NCBI GenBank assembly: GCA_002700095.1
Contig: PACL01000068.1
Coordinates: 1 to 62,082 of the forward strand
Direction: 5' to 3'
From: Fulvimarina sp.
GTDB lineage: Bacteria; Pseudomonadota; Alphaproteobacteria; Rhizobiales; Rhizobiaceae
Length of the DNA: 62,082 nt
The notes beneath the pieces were generated by a model that saw only the letters and a list, made by a program, of their open reading frames with translations, made no database searches and had not been told where the DNA came from. The position numbers and the translations under genes are program-made. Below, piece by piece: positions 9,721 to 19,306 of the stretch. Within the stretch, counting starts at the first letter, position 1. The number at the start of each line of letters is the position of its first letter.

Positions 9721-10551
9721 TCAGGCCGCGGGCTTCGCCGTGCCGCGCCGGTCGATCATCTTCCAGTTCTTGTAGAACATCGCCTTCAGCCGGTCCGCCA
9801 GCGCCGAGACCCCGACGAGCAGGGCCGACAGGAAGCCCGGCACCGGGCTCGGCCGGATCACGTCCATGAAGACGTTGTAGCGCCGCGCATCGACCTCGTT
9901 CACCGACTGGTGGAACAGCGTGTCGTCGAAGATGTAGAGCGGGTCGTCCCGCCACAGATGCCGGGCGCCGTTGCACTCGATGAACACCCTGTCGCTGTCG
10001 GCCGGCTCGAGATTGAGCAGGACCCGCAGTGTCAGCCGCAGCGGCCCGTAGTGCCACGTCGTCGATTCCTTGCCGGAGAACACCGACACGGCGATCGTCT
10101 TGACGTATCTGAAGTCGCGGTTGAACGCCGGCACGTTGTCGACGAAGCGCTTGCCGTACCATCGATAGACATACATGCCGCGCCGGCCCTCGCCGAACTG
10201 CTGGTCGATGTCGGCGATGATCTCGCGCTTGTTCGCCCGGAAGGTGTCGAGCACCGTCTCGATCTCGGCCCGCCACTCCGGCGGGAAGTCTTCGAGCCGC
10301 CAGACGCCGGGATTTCGGTAGCTGACGAGATCGACGAAGAGGTTGAAGGGCGACAGCAGCCAGGTCGGGATGCCGTTGCCCATGAAGTAGCGGCTGAAGG
10401 TCAGCGGCGTCCGGCCCCTGTTGCGCGAGACGTCGATCAGGCCGCAGACGATGAAGGTCAGGGTGAGGACGGGGATCAGCCAGAGGCAGACGATCGCCAG
10501 GGGCACCGCGATGGCGATGCGGCGAATCAGTTTCTTTGTCTTGCGTTTCAT
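9721..10551 (-). CDS. Aspartyl/asparaginyl beta-hydroxylase family, LpxO-like
   Basis: This 276-residue protein has an N-terminal membrane anchor (residues about 11-37) followed by a 2-oxoglutarate/Fe(II) dioxygenase domain. Seen in the sequence: WHYGPLRLTLRVLLNLE (H167), then YIFDDTLFHQSVNE (H214) and RRYNVFMDVIRP, the order found in LpxO, which 2-hydroxylates a lipid A acyl chain. The second metal ligand of the HxD motif is replaced (HYG), as in several family members that use a single HxxH-like set. ATG at 10549-10551 was preferred over an upstream start because it leads straight into the anchor. The lipid A role is inferred. Confidence 0.72.
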   Translation of the reverse strand: MKRKTKKLIRRIAIAVPLAIVCLWLIPVLTLTFIVCGLIDVSRNRGRTPLTFSRYFMGNGIPTWLLSPFNLFVDLVSYRNPGVWRLEDFPPEWRAEIETVLDTFRANKREIIADIDQQFGEGRRGMYVYRWYGKRFVDNVPAFNRDFRYVKTIAVSVFSGKESTTWHYGPLRLTLRVLLNLEPADSDRVFIECNGARHLWRDDPLYIFDDTLFHQSVNEVDARRYNVFMDVIRPSPVPGFLSALLVGVSALADRLKAMFYKNWKMIDRRGTAKPAA

Positions 10552-10731
10552 CACAGCGCTCCGAACGCCAAAGGGAGGGCTGCGCACGGGCGCAGACGCT
10601 CTCGCTCAGGGGATCGGCGCGTCGTGCCGACGGTACGGCGTGCGATCCCGCGGCGTCGCAATACGCCTCGCACGAGCCCCGAGGCAAGGGCTGATCGTCC
10701 GTCTCCGGCATCATCGCGGACCCGCAACACG

Positions 10732-11109
10732 TCAGGCGAGCGCACGCACCAGGGCGAGCCCGGCGAACAGCGCCGCGATGCCGATCACCACGGAGCCAAT
10801 CACGTAGAGCGCCGCCAGGGCGAGGTCGCCGCGCTCGTAGAGGAACGCCGTGTCGAGGGAGAAGGAGGAAAAGGTGGTGAAGCCGCCGAGGACGCCGGTG
10901 GCGACGAACAGTCGCAGTTCAGCCGAGCCCCCGAAGCGGCGCGCGAGAAGCTCGATGAAGACTCCCATGACGAAGGAGCCGGCGACGTTCACGAACATCG
11001 TGCCGTAGGGAAACCCCGCCCCCAGGAGCCGCATGGCGGCAAGGCCCGAGAGATGCCTCAGGCCCGCGCCGATGCCGCCGCCGAGCGCCACGAGGAAGAG
11101 CTGATACAT
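10732..11109 (-). CDS. crcB: Fluoride channel CrcB/Fluc
   Basis: The 125-residue protein has four hydrophobic segments and the Fluc signature GGFTTFSSFS, plus GGxxGAxxRH-like residues at the N-terminus (GGGIGAGLRHL) and FVNVAGSFVMG in helix 2. Fluc proteins are dual-topology dimers that let fluoride leave the cytoplasm. The length is normal. I looked for a fluoride (crcB) riboswitch upstream and did not see one; the space is taken by the terminator of the BCCT gene. In rhizobia crcB often sits near rarA, as it does here. Confidence 0.93.
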   Translation of the reverse strand: MYQLFLVALGGGIGAGLRHLSGLAAMRLLGAGFPYGTMFVNVAGSFVMGVFIELLARRFGGSAELRLFVATGVLGGFTTFSSFSLDTAFLYERGDLALAALYVIGSVVIGIAALFAGLALVRALA

Positions 11110-11137
11110 CGATCACACCAGAAATTCGTCGGTTGAA

Positions 11138-11170
11138 CGAAAACCGGCCGGCGCCTGGGGCGCCGGCCGG
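11138..11170 (-). terminator. Rho-independent terminator of the BCCT gene
   Basis: On the minus strand a 12-bp GC-rich stem (CCGGCCGGCGCC with its complement, loop of about 3-4) at 11144-11170 is followed by a short T-run (TTTTCGTT). It lies 30 bp after the BCCT stop codon. Confidence 0.8.
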
Positions 11171-11199
11171 GAAGAGGCGACTGGAGGACGACGCCGCGC

Positions 11200-12813
11200 C
11201 TAGATCTTGCCCTGCGCCTTCATCTTCTCGAGGAAGGGCTGCTTGCGCTCGTCCGCAAGGCCCTTCCAGGTCGACCAGCACAGGAACAGCAACAGGATCG
11301 CGAAGGGAAAGCCCGTGGCGATCGCCGCGCCCTGCAGCGCCGCCAGCCCGCCGCCGAGCAGCAGCGTGATCGCCACCAGCCCCTCGAAGGTCGCCCAGAA
11401 GATCCGCTGGGGCACCGGCGCGTCGATCTTGCCGCCGGCGGTGATCGTGTCGATCACCAGCGAGCCCGAATCCGACGAGGTGACGAAGAAGACGATGACG
11501 AGGACGATGCCGATGAAGGAGCTGATCTGGGAGAGCGGCAACTGGCCGAGCATCTCGAACAGCTTAACCTCCAGATCGGCGTCGACGATGCCCGAAAAGC
11601 CGCCGATCGTCTCGGTCAGCGCGGTGCCGCCGAAGACCGTCATCCAGATGATCGAGACGATGGTCGGGATGATGAGGACGCAGGTGATGAATTCCCGCAC
11701 CGTGCGGCCGCGCGAGACCCTCGCGATGAACATGCCGACGAAGGGCGACCAGCTCATCCACCAGGCCCAGTAGAAGGTCGTCCAGCCGGTGCGGTAGCCG
11801 TCGTCCATCCGTCCGAAGGGGTTCGACAGCGGGATGAACTCGCGCAGATAGGCCACCGTGTTGCCGAAGAAGCCCTGGACGAGCTGCAGCGTCGGGCCGA
11901 CAAAGAAGATGAAGAGCAGCAGCGCCAGCGCCAGCACCATGTTGACTTCCGACAGCCGCCGGACGCCGGCATCGAGACCGGCCACCACCGAGATGAGCGC
12001 GACGCCGGTGATCAGCACGATCAGCACGATGTTGGAGAGCATCGTGTCGGGGATGCCGAAGAGATAGTTGAGGCCGCCGACCGCCTGTTCGGCGCCGAAG
12101 CCCAGGGAGGTGGCGAGGCCGAACAGCGTCGCGAAGACGGCGAGGATGTCGATGACATGGCCCGGCCAGCCCCAGGCCTTGTCGCCGAGCATCGGATAGA
12201 ACACCGAGCGCATGGTCAGCGGCAGGCCCCAGTTGTAGCTGAAGAAGGCCAGCGCCAGCGCCACCACCGCATAGATCGCCCAGGGGTGCAGCGCCCAGTG
12301 ATAGATCGTCGCCGCCATGCCGAGCCGGCGCGCCGCCTCGGTATCGCCGGCAGCGCCCATCAGCGGCGCGTCGGGCCCTCCCGCCATGGCTGCGGAGAAG
12401 TGGGTGATCGGCTCGGAGACGCCGTAGAACATCAGGCCGATGCCCATGCCAGCGGCAAACAGCATGGCGAACCAGCCGAAATAGCCGAAGTCCGGCTGGG
12501 CATCCTTGCCGCCGAGGCGGATCTTGCCGAGCGGCGAGACCACCAGGAACAGGCAGAACAGGACGAAGATGTCGCCGGCGAGGATGAACAGCCAGTCGAA
12601 GGTCGAGGTGATCGCCGGGCGCAGCCAGCCGAAGAAGCCGTCGGCCAGCGTCGGGAACAGCAGCGTGAAGGCCACGAAGGCGATGATCACGCTGGCCGAG
12701 ATCGGAAAGACCGGATTGTGGATGTCGAGCCCGAAGCGCTGGATGTTGTCCTGGCCGACTTCGTAGTCGGTCACCGACACGTCGGGTATCTCGGTGGTCT
12801 GCTCGGTGGACAT
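11200..12813 (-). CDS. BCCT family betaine/choline/carnitine transporter
   Basis: The 537-residue protein has about 12 membrane segments and the family motifs GMGIGLMFYGVSEP and the tryptophan-rich WTTFYWAWWMSWSPFVGMF with RGRTVREF. BCCT carriers import compatible solutes such as glycine betaine or choline, usually with sodium, for osmoprotection. The ATG at 12811-12813 (MSTEQTTEIP) was chosen because the soluble N-terminus has normal length; the open frame extends further upstream without family sequence. The gene has its own terminator. Substrate cannot be assigned from sequence alone. Confidence 0.9.
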   Translation of the reverse strand: MSTEQTTEIPDVSVTDYEVGQDNIQRFGLDIHNPVFPISASVIIAFVAFTLLFPTLADGFFGWLRPAITSTFDWLFILAGDIFVLFCLFLVVSPLGKIRLGGKDAQPDFGYFGWFAMLFAAGMGIGLMFYGVSEPITHFSAAMAGGPDAPLMGAAGDTEAARRLGMAATIYHWALHPWAIYAVVALALAFFSYNWGLPLTMRSVFYPMLGDKAWGWPGHVIDILAVFATLFGLATSLGFGAEQAVGGLNYLFGIPDTMLSNIVLIVLITGVALISVVAGLDAGVRRLSEVNMVLALALLLFIFFVGPTLQLVQGFFGNTVAYLREFIPLSNPFGRMDDGYRTGWTTFYWAWWMSWSPFVGMFIARVSRGRTVREFITCVLIIPTIVSIIWMTVFGGTALTETIGGFSGIVDADLEVKLFEMLGQLPLSQISSFIGIVLVIVFFVTSSDSGSLVIDTITAGGKIDAPVPQRIFWATFEGLVAITLLLGGGLAALQGAAIATGFPFAILLLFLCWSTWKGLADERKQPFLEKMKAQGKI

Positions 12814-13135
12814 CGAGACCTCGTCGTTGGAATGAAAAAAGGAGCCTCGATCGGGCGCTCGTCGAACCGGCCCGTTCACGGACCCGTCATCATGTGGCCA
12901 ATTAGATGGCCTCCGTGGCCGCCGTTCAACCCCGGCCGGCATCTTTCCGCCATTTTGTGGTGTCGAAGCGCCGATTTGGTCCCGATCGGCGACGTCGCTG
13001 AAACGCGCTTCGGCTCCTGACGGCAAGCGCTTCCATCGCCGCCCGGCACTGGCCGGCGGCCCGTTCGGCGATATCTCGGCTGGAAAGCGAGCGACGCTCC
13101 GGCCGGGCCGGAGGCGCGACAGGGAGACGCGGTCC
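12814..13135. other. Divergent promoter region between BCCT and SDR genes
   Basis: About 320 bp between two divergent genes. A weak dyad (GGCCA-N6-TGGCC) is present near 12897-12912. No known operator, RNA or small gene is recognised. Confidence 0.4.
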
Positions 13136-13894
13136 ATGAACGCCCATCTGCCGCTCGAGCACCGACTCGCGCTGATCACTGGAGCCACCGGCGCGATCGG
13201 CGCTGCCACTGCCGCGCTGCTGGCCGAGCGCGGCGCCCGAATCGTCGCCGTCGACCGACCCGGCACCGACTTCGCCGCGCTCGAAGCGGCGCTCGGCGCC
13301 GCTCTCGTCGCCGTCGAGGCCGACGTCACCGACGAGAGATCCGTGCAGGCTTATGTGGCGGCGGCGCTGGCCGTCACGGGCAGGATCGACGTCTTCTTCA
13401 ACAATGCCGGCATCGGCGGCCCCGTCGCCCGCATCGCCGACTATCCGATCGCCGAATTTCGCAAGGTGATGGCGGTGAATGTCGAGGGCGTCTTCCTCGG
13501 CCTGAAGCACGTTCTGCCGGTCATGCAGGCCCAAGAATCCGGCTCGATCGTCAACGCCGCGAGCGCCTCGGGGGTGACGGGGTCGCCCGGCATGTGGGGC
13601 TACAATGCCAGCAAGCACGCCGTCGTCGGCCTGACGCGGGTCGCCGCCACCGAGGCAGCGCCCCACGGCGTCCGGGTCAACTGCATCGCCCCCGGGCCGA
13701 TCCGCAGCCCGATGATGGGCCGCCTCGACGATGCCATCGGATCAGAGGAGGCCAAGCGCGCCCGCGGCATTCCGGCCCGGCGATACGGCCTCGCCTCGGA
13801 GGTCGCCGGCGTCGTCGCCTTCCTCGCCTCGGACGATTCGACCTATGTCAACGGCGCCGTCCACGCCATCGACGGCGGCCTGACGGCGATCTGA
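13136..13894 (+). CDS. Short-chain dehydrogenase/reductase (classical SDR)
   Basis: The 252-residue protein has the classical SDR set: TGATGAIG cofactor loop (residues 16-23), NNAG, a catalytic serine region (NAASASG), and YNASK. The C-terminus ends SDDSTYVNGAVHAIDGG, the usual family ending. The aspartate after the second strand (VAVDRPG) suggests NAD(H) preference. It could oxidise a sugar, sterol-like or hydroxyacyl substrate; I cannot choose. It converges with rarA, 18 bp between the stops. Confidence 0.82.
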   Translation: MNAHLPLEHRLALITGATGAIGAATAALLAERGARIVAVDRPGTDFAALEAALGAALVAVEADVTDERSVQAYVAAALAVTGRIDVFFNNAGIGGPVARIADYPIAEFRKVMAVNVEGVFLGLKHVLPVMQAQESGSIVNAASASGVTGSPGMWGYNASKHAVVGLTRVAATEAAPHGVRVNCIAPGPIRSPMMGRLDDAIGSEEAKRARGIPARRYGLASEVAGVVAFLASDDSTYVNGAVHAIDGGLTAI

Positions 13895-13912
13895 CGTTCA
13901 TACCAGCGACGT

Positions 13913-15310
13913 TCATCCACCGCCGCGCCCGCCCCCGCCGCTGCGCTCTGCCCGCAGCCGTGCCAGCCGCGTGAGGTGCTCGCCGAGGCGCTTCTCGGCG
14001 CCCCGGTCGGTCGGTTCGTAGAAGTGCTGGCGGCCCATCTCTTCCGGAAAATAGTCCTGGCCGGAAAAGCCGCCCGGCTGGTCGTGGTCGTAGAGATAGC
14101 CGGAGCCGTAGCCCTCGTCCTTCATCAGCCCGGTCGGGGCATTGAGGATGTGCTTGGGCGGCAGCAGCGAGCCGTGCTCCTTCGCCGCCCGCATCGCCGC
14201 CTTGTAGGCGACATAGACCGCGTTCGACTTCGGCGCGGCGGCGAGATAGGCCGTCGCCTCGGCCAGCGCCAGCTCGCCCTCGGGCGATCCCAGATAGTCG
14301 TAGGCCTCCTTGGCCGCCAGCGCGACCCGCAGGGCGTTCGGATCGGCGAGCCCGATGTCCTCCGAGGCCATGCGCACCAGGCGGCGGCCGAGATAGAGTG
14401 GGTTCTCGCCGGCGTCGAGCATCCGGCAGAGCCAGTAGAGCGCGGCATCGACGTCGGAGCCGCGCACCGACTTGTGCAGCGCCGAGATCAGATTGTAGTG
14501 CCCGTCCTGACCCTTGTCGTAGATCGGCGCCCGCCGCTGGACGACCGACAGCAGCGTCTCGGCGTCCATCACCTCGTCCCGGCCCGCCGCCCGCCAGACC
14601 TCCTCGGCCAGCGTCAGCACCGCCCGCCCGTCGCCTTCGGCGAGGCGCAGCAGGAGGTCGCGCGCGCCCTCGTCGAGGGGCAGCGCCCGGCCGGTCTCCT
14701 CCTCCGCCCTGTCGAGCAGCCTGCCGAGGCTCTCCGGCGCGAGCGACTGGAAGGTCAGCACCCGCGCCCGCGACAGGAGCGCCGCGTTCAGCTCGAAGGA
14801 CGGGTTCTCCGTCGTCGCACCGACGAGGATGACGGTGCCGTCCTCCATCACCGGCAGAAACGAATCCTGCTGGGCCCGGTTGAAGCGGTGGATCTCGTCG
14901 ACGAAGAGCAGCGTCACCCGGCCATTGGTGCGCCGCAGCCGGGCCGATTCGAACACCTTCTTCAGGTCCGCGACGCCGGAGAAGATCGCCGAGATCTGCT
15001 CGAAGGCGTAGTCCACCTCGCTGGCGAGCAGCCGCGCCACCGTCGTCTTGCCGGTGCCGGGCGGGCCCCAGAAGATCAGCGAGCCGAGGCTCCGGTTGGC
15101 CAGCATGCGCGTCAGCGCGCCGCTCGGCCCCGTCAGGTGCTCCTGGCCGACGACCTCGCCGAGCTGTTTTGGCCGAAGCCGGTCGGCGAGCGGCCGCGGC
15201 GGTTCCGCGCGCGGCTCCCGCCGCCCTTGCGGCTCCGGCGACGTCGCCCGGCCCGCCGGCTGGCGCGATGGCGGCTCTGGGGGTGGGCCGTCGCCGAAGA
15301 GGTCCGCCAT
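13913..15310 (-). CDS. rarA: RarA (MgsA), replication-associated AAA+ ATPase
   Basis: This 465-residue protein has a disordered, proline-rich N-terminus, then [19 protein letters not shown], Walker [10 protein letters not shown] (82-90), Walker B FVDEIHRF (about 136-143) and the sensor [12 protein letters not shown]. The C-terminal part carries the RarA tetramerisation region ending with ALPxP-like [21 protein letters not shown]. RarA acts at stalled replication forks together with RecA/SSB. It lies directly after the Deg protease gene (the start codon follows the protease stop by one base), a pair conserved in rhizobia. Confidence 0.93.
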   Translation of the reverse strand: MADLFGDGPPPEPPSRQPAGRATSPEPQGRREPRAEPPRPLADRLRPKQLGEVVGQEHLTGPSGALTRMLANRSLGSLIFWGPPGTGKTTVARLLASEVDYAFEQISAIFSGVADLKKVFESARLRRTNGRVTLLFVDEIHRFNRAQQDSFLPVMEDGTVILVGATTENPSFELNAALLSRARVLTFQSLAPESLGRLLDRAEEETGRALPLDEGARDLLLRLAEGDGRAVLTLAEEVWRAAGRDEVMDAETLLSVVQRRAPIYDKGQDGHYNLISALHKSVRGSDVDAALYWLCRMLDAGENPLYLGRRLVRMASEDIGLADPNALRVALAAKEAYDYLGSPEGELALAEATAYLAAAPKSNAVYVAYKAAMRAAKEHGSLLPPKHILNAPTGLMKDEGYGSGYLYDHDQPGGFSGQDYFPEEMGRQHFYEPTDRGAEKRLGEHLTRLARLRAERSGGGGRGGG

Positions 15311-15311
15311 G

Positions 15312-16904
15312 TCAGCGCACCACCTGGGTCAGCCGGCGCCCGCCCCGCTCGATATCGAACTGCCATCCGCGATAGGCCTCGGCGGCGATCGCCGCCAGCG
15401 TCTGCGTCGAGGCGACGGGCTCGCCATTGACCTCGAGCACGATGTCGCCCGGCTGCAGCCCGAAGCGGCCGGCGAGCGAGCGCGGCGCGACCTCGGCCAC
15501 CACGACGCCGGTGGCATCCTGCGGCAGCCGAAACTCGTCCGCGACCCGCGGCGACAGGTTGTAGACCGTCGCGCCGGCGAACGGGTTGCGCCCGTCGATC
15601 GTGCGCGCGTCCCGGGCCGGCACCTCCGGCGCCTGTTCGAGCGGCAGCTGCAGCGCCTCGGTCTCTTCCGATGACAACACGTCGAGCTTCACCGTCTTGC
15701 CGATGCCGAGGGTGGCGAGGCGGTAGTCGAGGGCATCGGGCGTCGCGATCTCGCGCCCGTCGGCCTTCATCACCACGTCGCCGACCTTCAGCCCGGCCCG
15801 TGCCGCGGGCCCTTCCGGATAGACCGAACGCACCAGCGCGCCGCCCGGCGTGCGAAGTCCCAGCGCCTCGGCGATGTCGGCAGTCACCGGTGCGAAGTCG
15901 GCGCCGACGAACGGCCGCTCGAAGCGGCCGCCGTTCTTGGCTGCCCGCACGAAGGTCGCAACCATGTTGGAGGGGATCGCGAAGCCGATGCCGTTGGAGC
16001 CGCCGGAGCGCGAGAAGATCGCCGTGTTCACCCCGACGAGCTCGCCGCGCATGTCGATCAGCGCGCCGCCGGAGTTGCCCGGATTGATCGCCGCGTCGGT
16101 CTGGATGAAGAAGCCGAAGTCGTTGACGCCGATATGGTTGCGCGCCAGCGCCGAGACGATGCCGTTGGTCACCGTCTGGCCGATGCCGAACGGGTTGCCG
16201 ATGGCCAGCACCAGGTCGCCGGTGGCCAGATCGTCCGAATCGGCGAGCGGGATGGTCGGGAACGGTCCCTCGCCCTCGATCTTCAGCACCGCCAGATCGA
16301 CGGTCGCGTCCTTGGACAGCACCTTGGTCTCGAACTCTCGCCCGTCGGCAAAGGCGATCTTCACTTCGTCGGCGCCCTCGACGACGTGGTTGTTGGTGAC
16401 GACGAGGCCGGACGCATCGACGATGACGCCGGAGCCAAGGGACTGCTCCATGCGCGGCGGGTTGTCGAAGCGGTTGCCGAAGAACTGGCCGAAGAACGGA
16501 TCGTCGGCGAAGGGGGAGCGCCGGGCCGCCACCTTGCGCGCCGCGTAGACGTTGACCACCGCCGGCGCCGTCTCCTTCACCAGGGGCGCGAAGGACAGCT
16601 TGATCTCCGCCGCCGACTGCGGAACGCGCGCTTCGCCCTGCGTCTCCCGCTCGGCGCGGGTGACCGGATCGCCCGCCGCGACCAGCATCGGCCCAGCCGC
16701 TTCGGCCTCCTGCCAGCGCGGCTGGCTGCCGAGGCCGAAGCCCTCGCGCAGCTTATCGTCGCCCGGCGTCAGCGGAACGGGCCGTTCGGCCACCAGCGGC
16801 GCCAGGAAGCGATGCAGCGTCGAGCCTTCGTCGAAAACTGCAGGCACGGCGAACGCCGTTCCGCCGAACAAGGCTGCCGCCAGCACAAGGAGTTTCAGCT
16901 TCAT
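15312..16904 (-). CDS. Deg/HtrA-family periplasmic serine protease
   Basis: The 530-residue protein has a Sec signal peptide (residues 1-19), a trypsin-like domain with the full triad H173 (TNNHVV), D203 (TVDLAV) and S278 (GNSGGAL), and two C-terminal PDZ domains. The oxyanion and LA-loop region is normal length. It should degrade or refold misfolded envelope proteins. ATG at 16902-16904 is preferred: GCGAGG lies just upstream and it leads into the signal peptide; a TTG 12 bp upstream is possible. rarA follows one base after the stop, so the two are one operon. Confidence 0.92.
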   Translation of the reverse strand: MKLKLLVLAAALFGGTAFAVPAVFDEGSTLHRFLAPLVAERPVPLTPGDDKLREGFGLGSQPRWQEAEAAGPMLVAAGDPVTRAERETQGEARVPQSAAEIKLSFAPLVKETAPAVVNVYAARKVAARRSPFADDPFFGQFFGNRFDNPPRMEQSLGSGVIVDASGLVVTNNHVVEGADEVKIAFADGREFETKVLSKDATVDLAVLKIEGEGPFPTIPLADSDDLATGDLVLAIGNPFGIGQTVTNGIVSALARNHIGVNDFGFFIQTDAAINPGNSGGALIDMRGELVGVNTAIFSRSGGSNGIGFAIPSNMVATFVRAAKNGGRFERPFVGADFAPVTADIAEALGLRTPGGALVRSVYPEGPAARAGLKVGDVVMKADGREIATPDALDYRLATLGIGKTVKLDVLSSEETEALQLPLEQAPEVPARDARTIDGRNPFAGATVYNLSPRVADEFRLPQDATGVVVAEVAPRSLAGRFGLQPGDIVLEVNGEPVASTQTLAAIAAEAYRGWQFDIERGGRRLTQVVR

Positions 16905-17078
16905 GAGGCCTCGCAAGAAATGTCGCGGTGTCCCGCGAGCGTCCGGTCCTGCGAATCAGGGCACGCCGGGCCGCCCGCCGGTCTGGCATCGCCGCCGCCT
17001 GCCGCCCCCCTCGCCGCGAGGATCGCGATCGCTCGGAGCCGATGCCGCAGCGACGGGATAGACCAGACGATTGGCACG

Positions 17079-17103
17079 AAAAAGGGGCCCGCAGGCCCCT
17101 TCG
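17079..17103 (-). terminator. Rho-independent terminator after the small secreted protein gene
   Basis: On the minus strand AGGGGCC-N4-GGCCCCT (17083-17100) is followed by TTTTTCG. It lies 32 bp downstream of the stop codon at 17135, which supports transcription of that small gene. Confidence 0.75.
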
Positions 17104-17134
17104 TCATTCGCATGTGATTTGGTCCCGTCGAAAC

Positions 17135-17263
17135 TCAGTTCGCGACGGGGCTCGAGACCTCGGTCGAGACGCCGTCGGTCGGAAGCTCCGCCGTGGCGTA
17201 GCTCGCCGTCAGGACGCCGAAGGCGGCGACGGCGCCAAGAAGAGTGAGGAGGGTGCGACGCAT
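17135..17263 (-). CDS. Small secreted protein, unknown function
   Basis: A 42-residue frame starting MRRTLLTLLGAVAAFGVLT looks like a Sec signal peptide with a cleavage-like AxA (YATAE), leaving a mature peptide of about 18 residues. I do not recognise a family. Support comes from the signal-like N-terminus and from a good terminator 32 bp after the stop. A start nine codons upstream (MNTTGRST) is also possible. It may be a real small exported peptide or a membrane-anchored one; it could also be chance. Confidence 0.45.
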   Translation of the reverse strand: MRRTLLTLLGAVAAFGVLTASYATAELPTDGVSTEVSSPVAN

Positions 17264-17545
17264 GGTACTCCGGCCGGTCGTGTTCATTGTTCTCGCATCA
17301 TTCATGAAGATTGTTTCAACCGCGTAAACGTTGCCACAATGCTGTGGCGTTTGCCCCATTCCTGACATCAAAGGCGAAAGGGCTGATTTGGTTGCCTCGC
17401 TCCCAACGAAAATCGAATGTGCGGCGCATATCGCACGCCCGCCCGCCGGCGACGATATCATTTACGCCACACTGGATTTTTTCGCTGGGCTCAGCCTTAA
17501 CAGTTAACCTTACGCAGCGGAACTCACGGTCTCGCGAGCCGCAAC

Positions 17546-18568
17546 TCAGCCGGCGCGCGAGAGCTCCCGCAGGCTGCGCACCGTGGCTGCGACGGCCTCG
17601 CGAGGGTCCGCCGGCGCAAAACCGAGAACCGCCCTCGCCGGTTCGGTCGCAAGCTCCTTGCGGCGGCCGAGTTCGGGAATGGCGGCGCGCGCCTCGCCCA
17701 CCACCAGCGCGGCAATCCGGACGACGACATCCGGAAGCGCGAATCGCGGCACCTTGCCGCGGTACTCCGGGAAGGCCTCGGCGATGGCCCGACCAATCCC
17801 CATCATCGACAGCGACCCCGCCGAGACGATGAAACGCCGCCCGATGGCGCCTTCCGCCGTCAGTGCAGCCACATGGGCGGCGGCGACGTCGCGCACGTCG
17901 ACGACGCCGAAGACGATGTCCGGCACCGCCGGCAGCTTGCCCCGCATCATCATGCCGATCAGCTGCACCGAGGTTCCCGCCGCCTCGCCGATCAGCGGGC
18001 CGGCGACCAGCCCCGGATTGATCGCCACCATGGGAAGGTTAGCACGCTCCGCCTCCTCCCAGGCGGCCCGCTCGGCCAGTGTCTTGGAGACGGCATAGGC
18101 GGAGATGTCGGGCGAATCGACGTTCGACCAGTCGTCGCCTGTGAACACCGCATCACGCTCCTTGCCGTGGCCATAGGTGATCGAGGCCACCGAGGAAGTG
18201 ACGACGAGGCGCTTCGCGCCTGCCCTTGCCGCCGCCGAGACCACCCGCAGTGTCCCGTCCCGGGCGATCGGCACGAGGGCCAGCTTGTCGGCGGGCTGGC
18301 GGGCCGGGAACGGGGATGCCGTGTGGCAGACGAAGTCGCACCCGTTCGCAGCCTCTTGCCAGCCGGCATCGCGGGTGAGGTCGGCCTCTGCCACCTCCAG
18401 GCGGGAAACATCCGCGCCGGCCTGCGCCAAGGTTGCAAGAAGCCCCTCGCCCTTTGCCGCCGACCGCACCGTGCCACGCACCCGGTAGCCCTGCTGAAGC
18501 AGCTGCAGCGCGATGTGCCGGGCGATGAAGCCGGTGGCTCCGGTCAGAAGGACGCGCTGGTCTGTCAT
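17546..18568 (-). CDS. NAD(P)-dependent reductase of the dihydroflavonol-reductase-like group
   Basis: This 340-residue extended SDR starts MTDQRVLLTGATGFIARHIA and keeps the glycine motif and the catalytic YAVSK. HTASPFP after strand 4 is typical of dihydroflavonol-4-reductase/aldehyde-reductase relatives, which reduce diverse carbonyls. VRGTVRS at the end of strand 2 (arginines) suggests NADPH. The C-terminal half has GRRFIVSAG and RFALPDVVVR. The ATG at 18566-18568 was chosen as the last before the Rossmann fold. It stands between the alpha operon terminator and the Deg/rarA pair; no functional link is evident. Confidence 0.8.
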   Translation of the reverse strand: MTDQRVLLTGATGFIARHIALQLLQQGYRVRGTVRSAAKGEGLLATLAQAGADVSRLEVAEADLTRDAGWQEAANGCDFVCHTASPFPARQPADKLALVPIARDGTLRVVSAAARAGAKRLVVTSSVASITYGHGKERDAVFTGDDWSNVDSPDISAYAVSKTLAERAAWEEAERANLPMVAINPGLVAGPLIGEAAGTSVQLIGMMMRGKLPAVPDIVFGVVDVRDVAAAHVAALTAEGAIGRRFIVSAGSLSMMGIGRAIAEAFPEYRGKVPRFALPDVVVRIAALVVGEARAAIPELGRRKELATEPARAVLGFAPADPREAVAATVRSLRELSRAG

Positions 18569-18654
18569 GGCTTCGCTCTGGTCCCCGCTTCGGCCGCTCC
18601 ATCCAGAACGCTGCCCTGCCCGGCCCGTTCCTTGCAGGTGCGCAGGGAGCTCCA

Positions 18655-18684
18655 CCCAAAGAAAAGGGGAGCCGAAGCTCCCCT
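18655..18684 (-). terminator. Rho-independent terminator of the alpha operon
   Basis: On the minus strand AGGGGAGC-TTCG-GCTCCCCT (18665-18684) with a stable UUCG loop is followed by TTTTCTTT. It lies 34 bp after the rplQ stop codon. Confidence 0.92.
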
Positions 18685-18717
18685 GAAAAGATCATGCGAT
18701 TTGATGGGAGGCGCGGC

Positions 18718-19140
18718 TTATGCCGCGTCCTCGTTGCCTTCCGCCTCGAGGCGGGCGCGATCAGCAGCGCCGCGCGCCTCGGGATCACGGTCGACGAATT
18801 CAATGACCGCCAGCGGAGCGTTGTCGCCGCGGCGGAAGCCCGCCTTGAGGACACGACAGTAGCCGCCGTTGCGGTCCGCATAGCGACCCGCGAGCGTGTC
18901 GAACAGCTTGGCCGCGGCAGCCTCGTCGCGCAGGCGCGAAGCGGCCATGCGGCGGGCATGCATGTCGCCGCGCTTGCCCAGCGTGATCAGCTTCTCGACG
19001 ATCGGACGCAGGTCCTTCGCCTTGGGAAGCGTGGTGACGATCTGCTCGTGCTCGATCAGCGACGCCGCCATGTTGGCGAACATCGCCTTGCGGTGCTCGG
19101 CGGTACGATTGAGTTTGCGGCCCCGATTGCCGTGACGCAT
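18718..19140 (-). CDS. rplQ: Ribosomal protein L17
   Basis: The 140-residue protein begins [24 protein letters not shown], the invariant L17 start, and has a short acidic C-terminal tail usual in alphaproteobacteria. L17 binds 23S rRNA near the exit tunnel. It is the last gene of the alpha operon and is followed by a strong terminator. The 166-bp spacer from rpoA is longer than usual but shows no open reading frame. Confidence 0.98.
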   Translation of the reverse strand: MRHGNRGRKLNRTAEHRKAMFANMAASLIEHEQIVTTLPKAKDLRPIVEKLITLGKRGDMHARRMAASRLRDEAAAAKLFDTLAGRYADRNGGYCRVLKAGFRRGDNAPLAVIEFVDRDPEARGAADRARLEAEGNEDAA

Positions 19141-19306
19141 GGTTCAGTTTCCTTCGAAAAAGTCGGCTTTTCGCCGTGGTCGGTATCTTTGCGTCCCTGC
19201 CGGATGAACCGACAGGTCGCCGTGCCTTTGAATGATTTGCGGCGTCTCCCCAGGGAGTTGCCGAAGCGCCCGGCCACCCTTCGCGAGGGCGGCCGGGACA
19301 CGTGTC

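Noticed and set aside
11110..11143. Possible fluoride riboswitch before crcB
   Set aside because: The leader is short and is mostly the terminator of the BCCT gene; the conserved fluoride-aptamer pattern was not seen.
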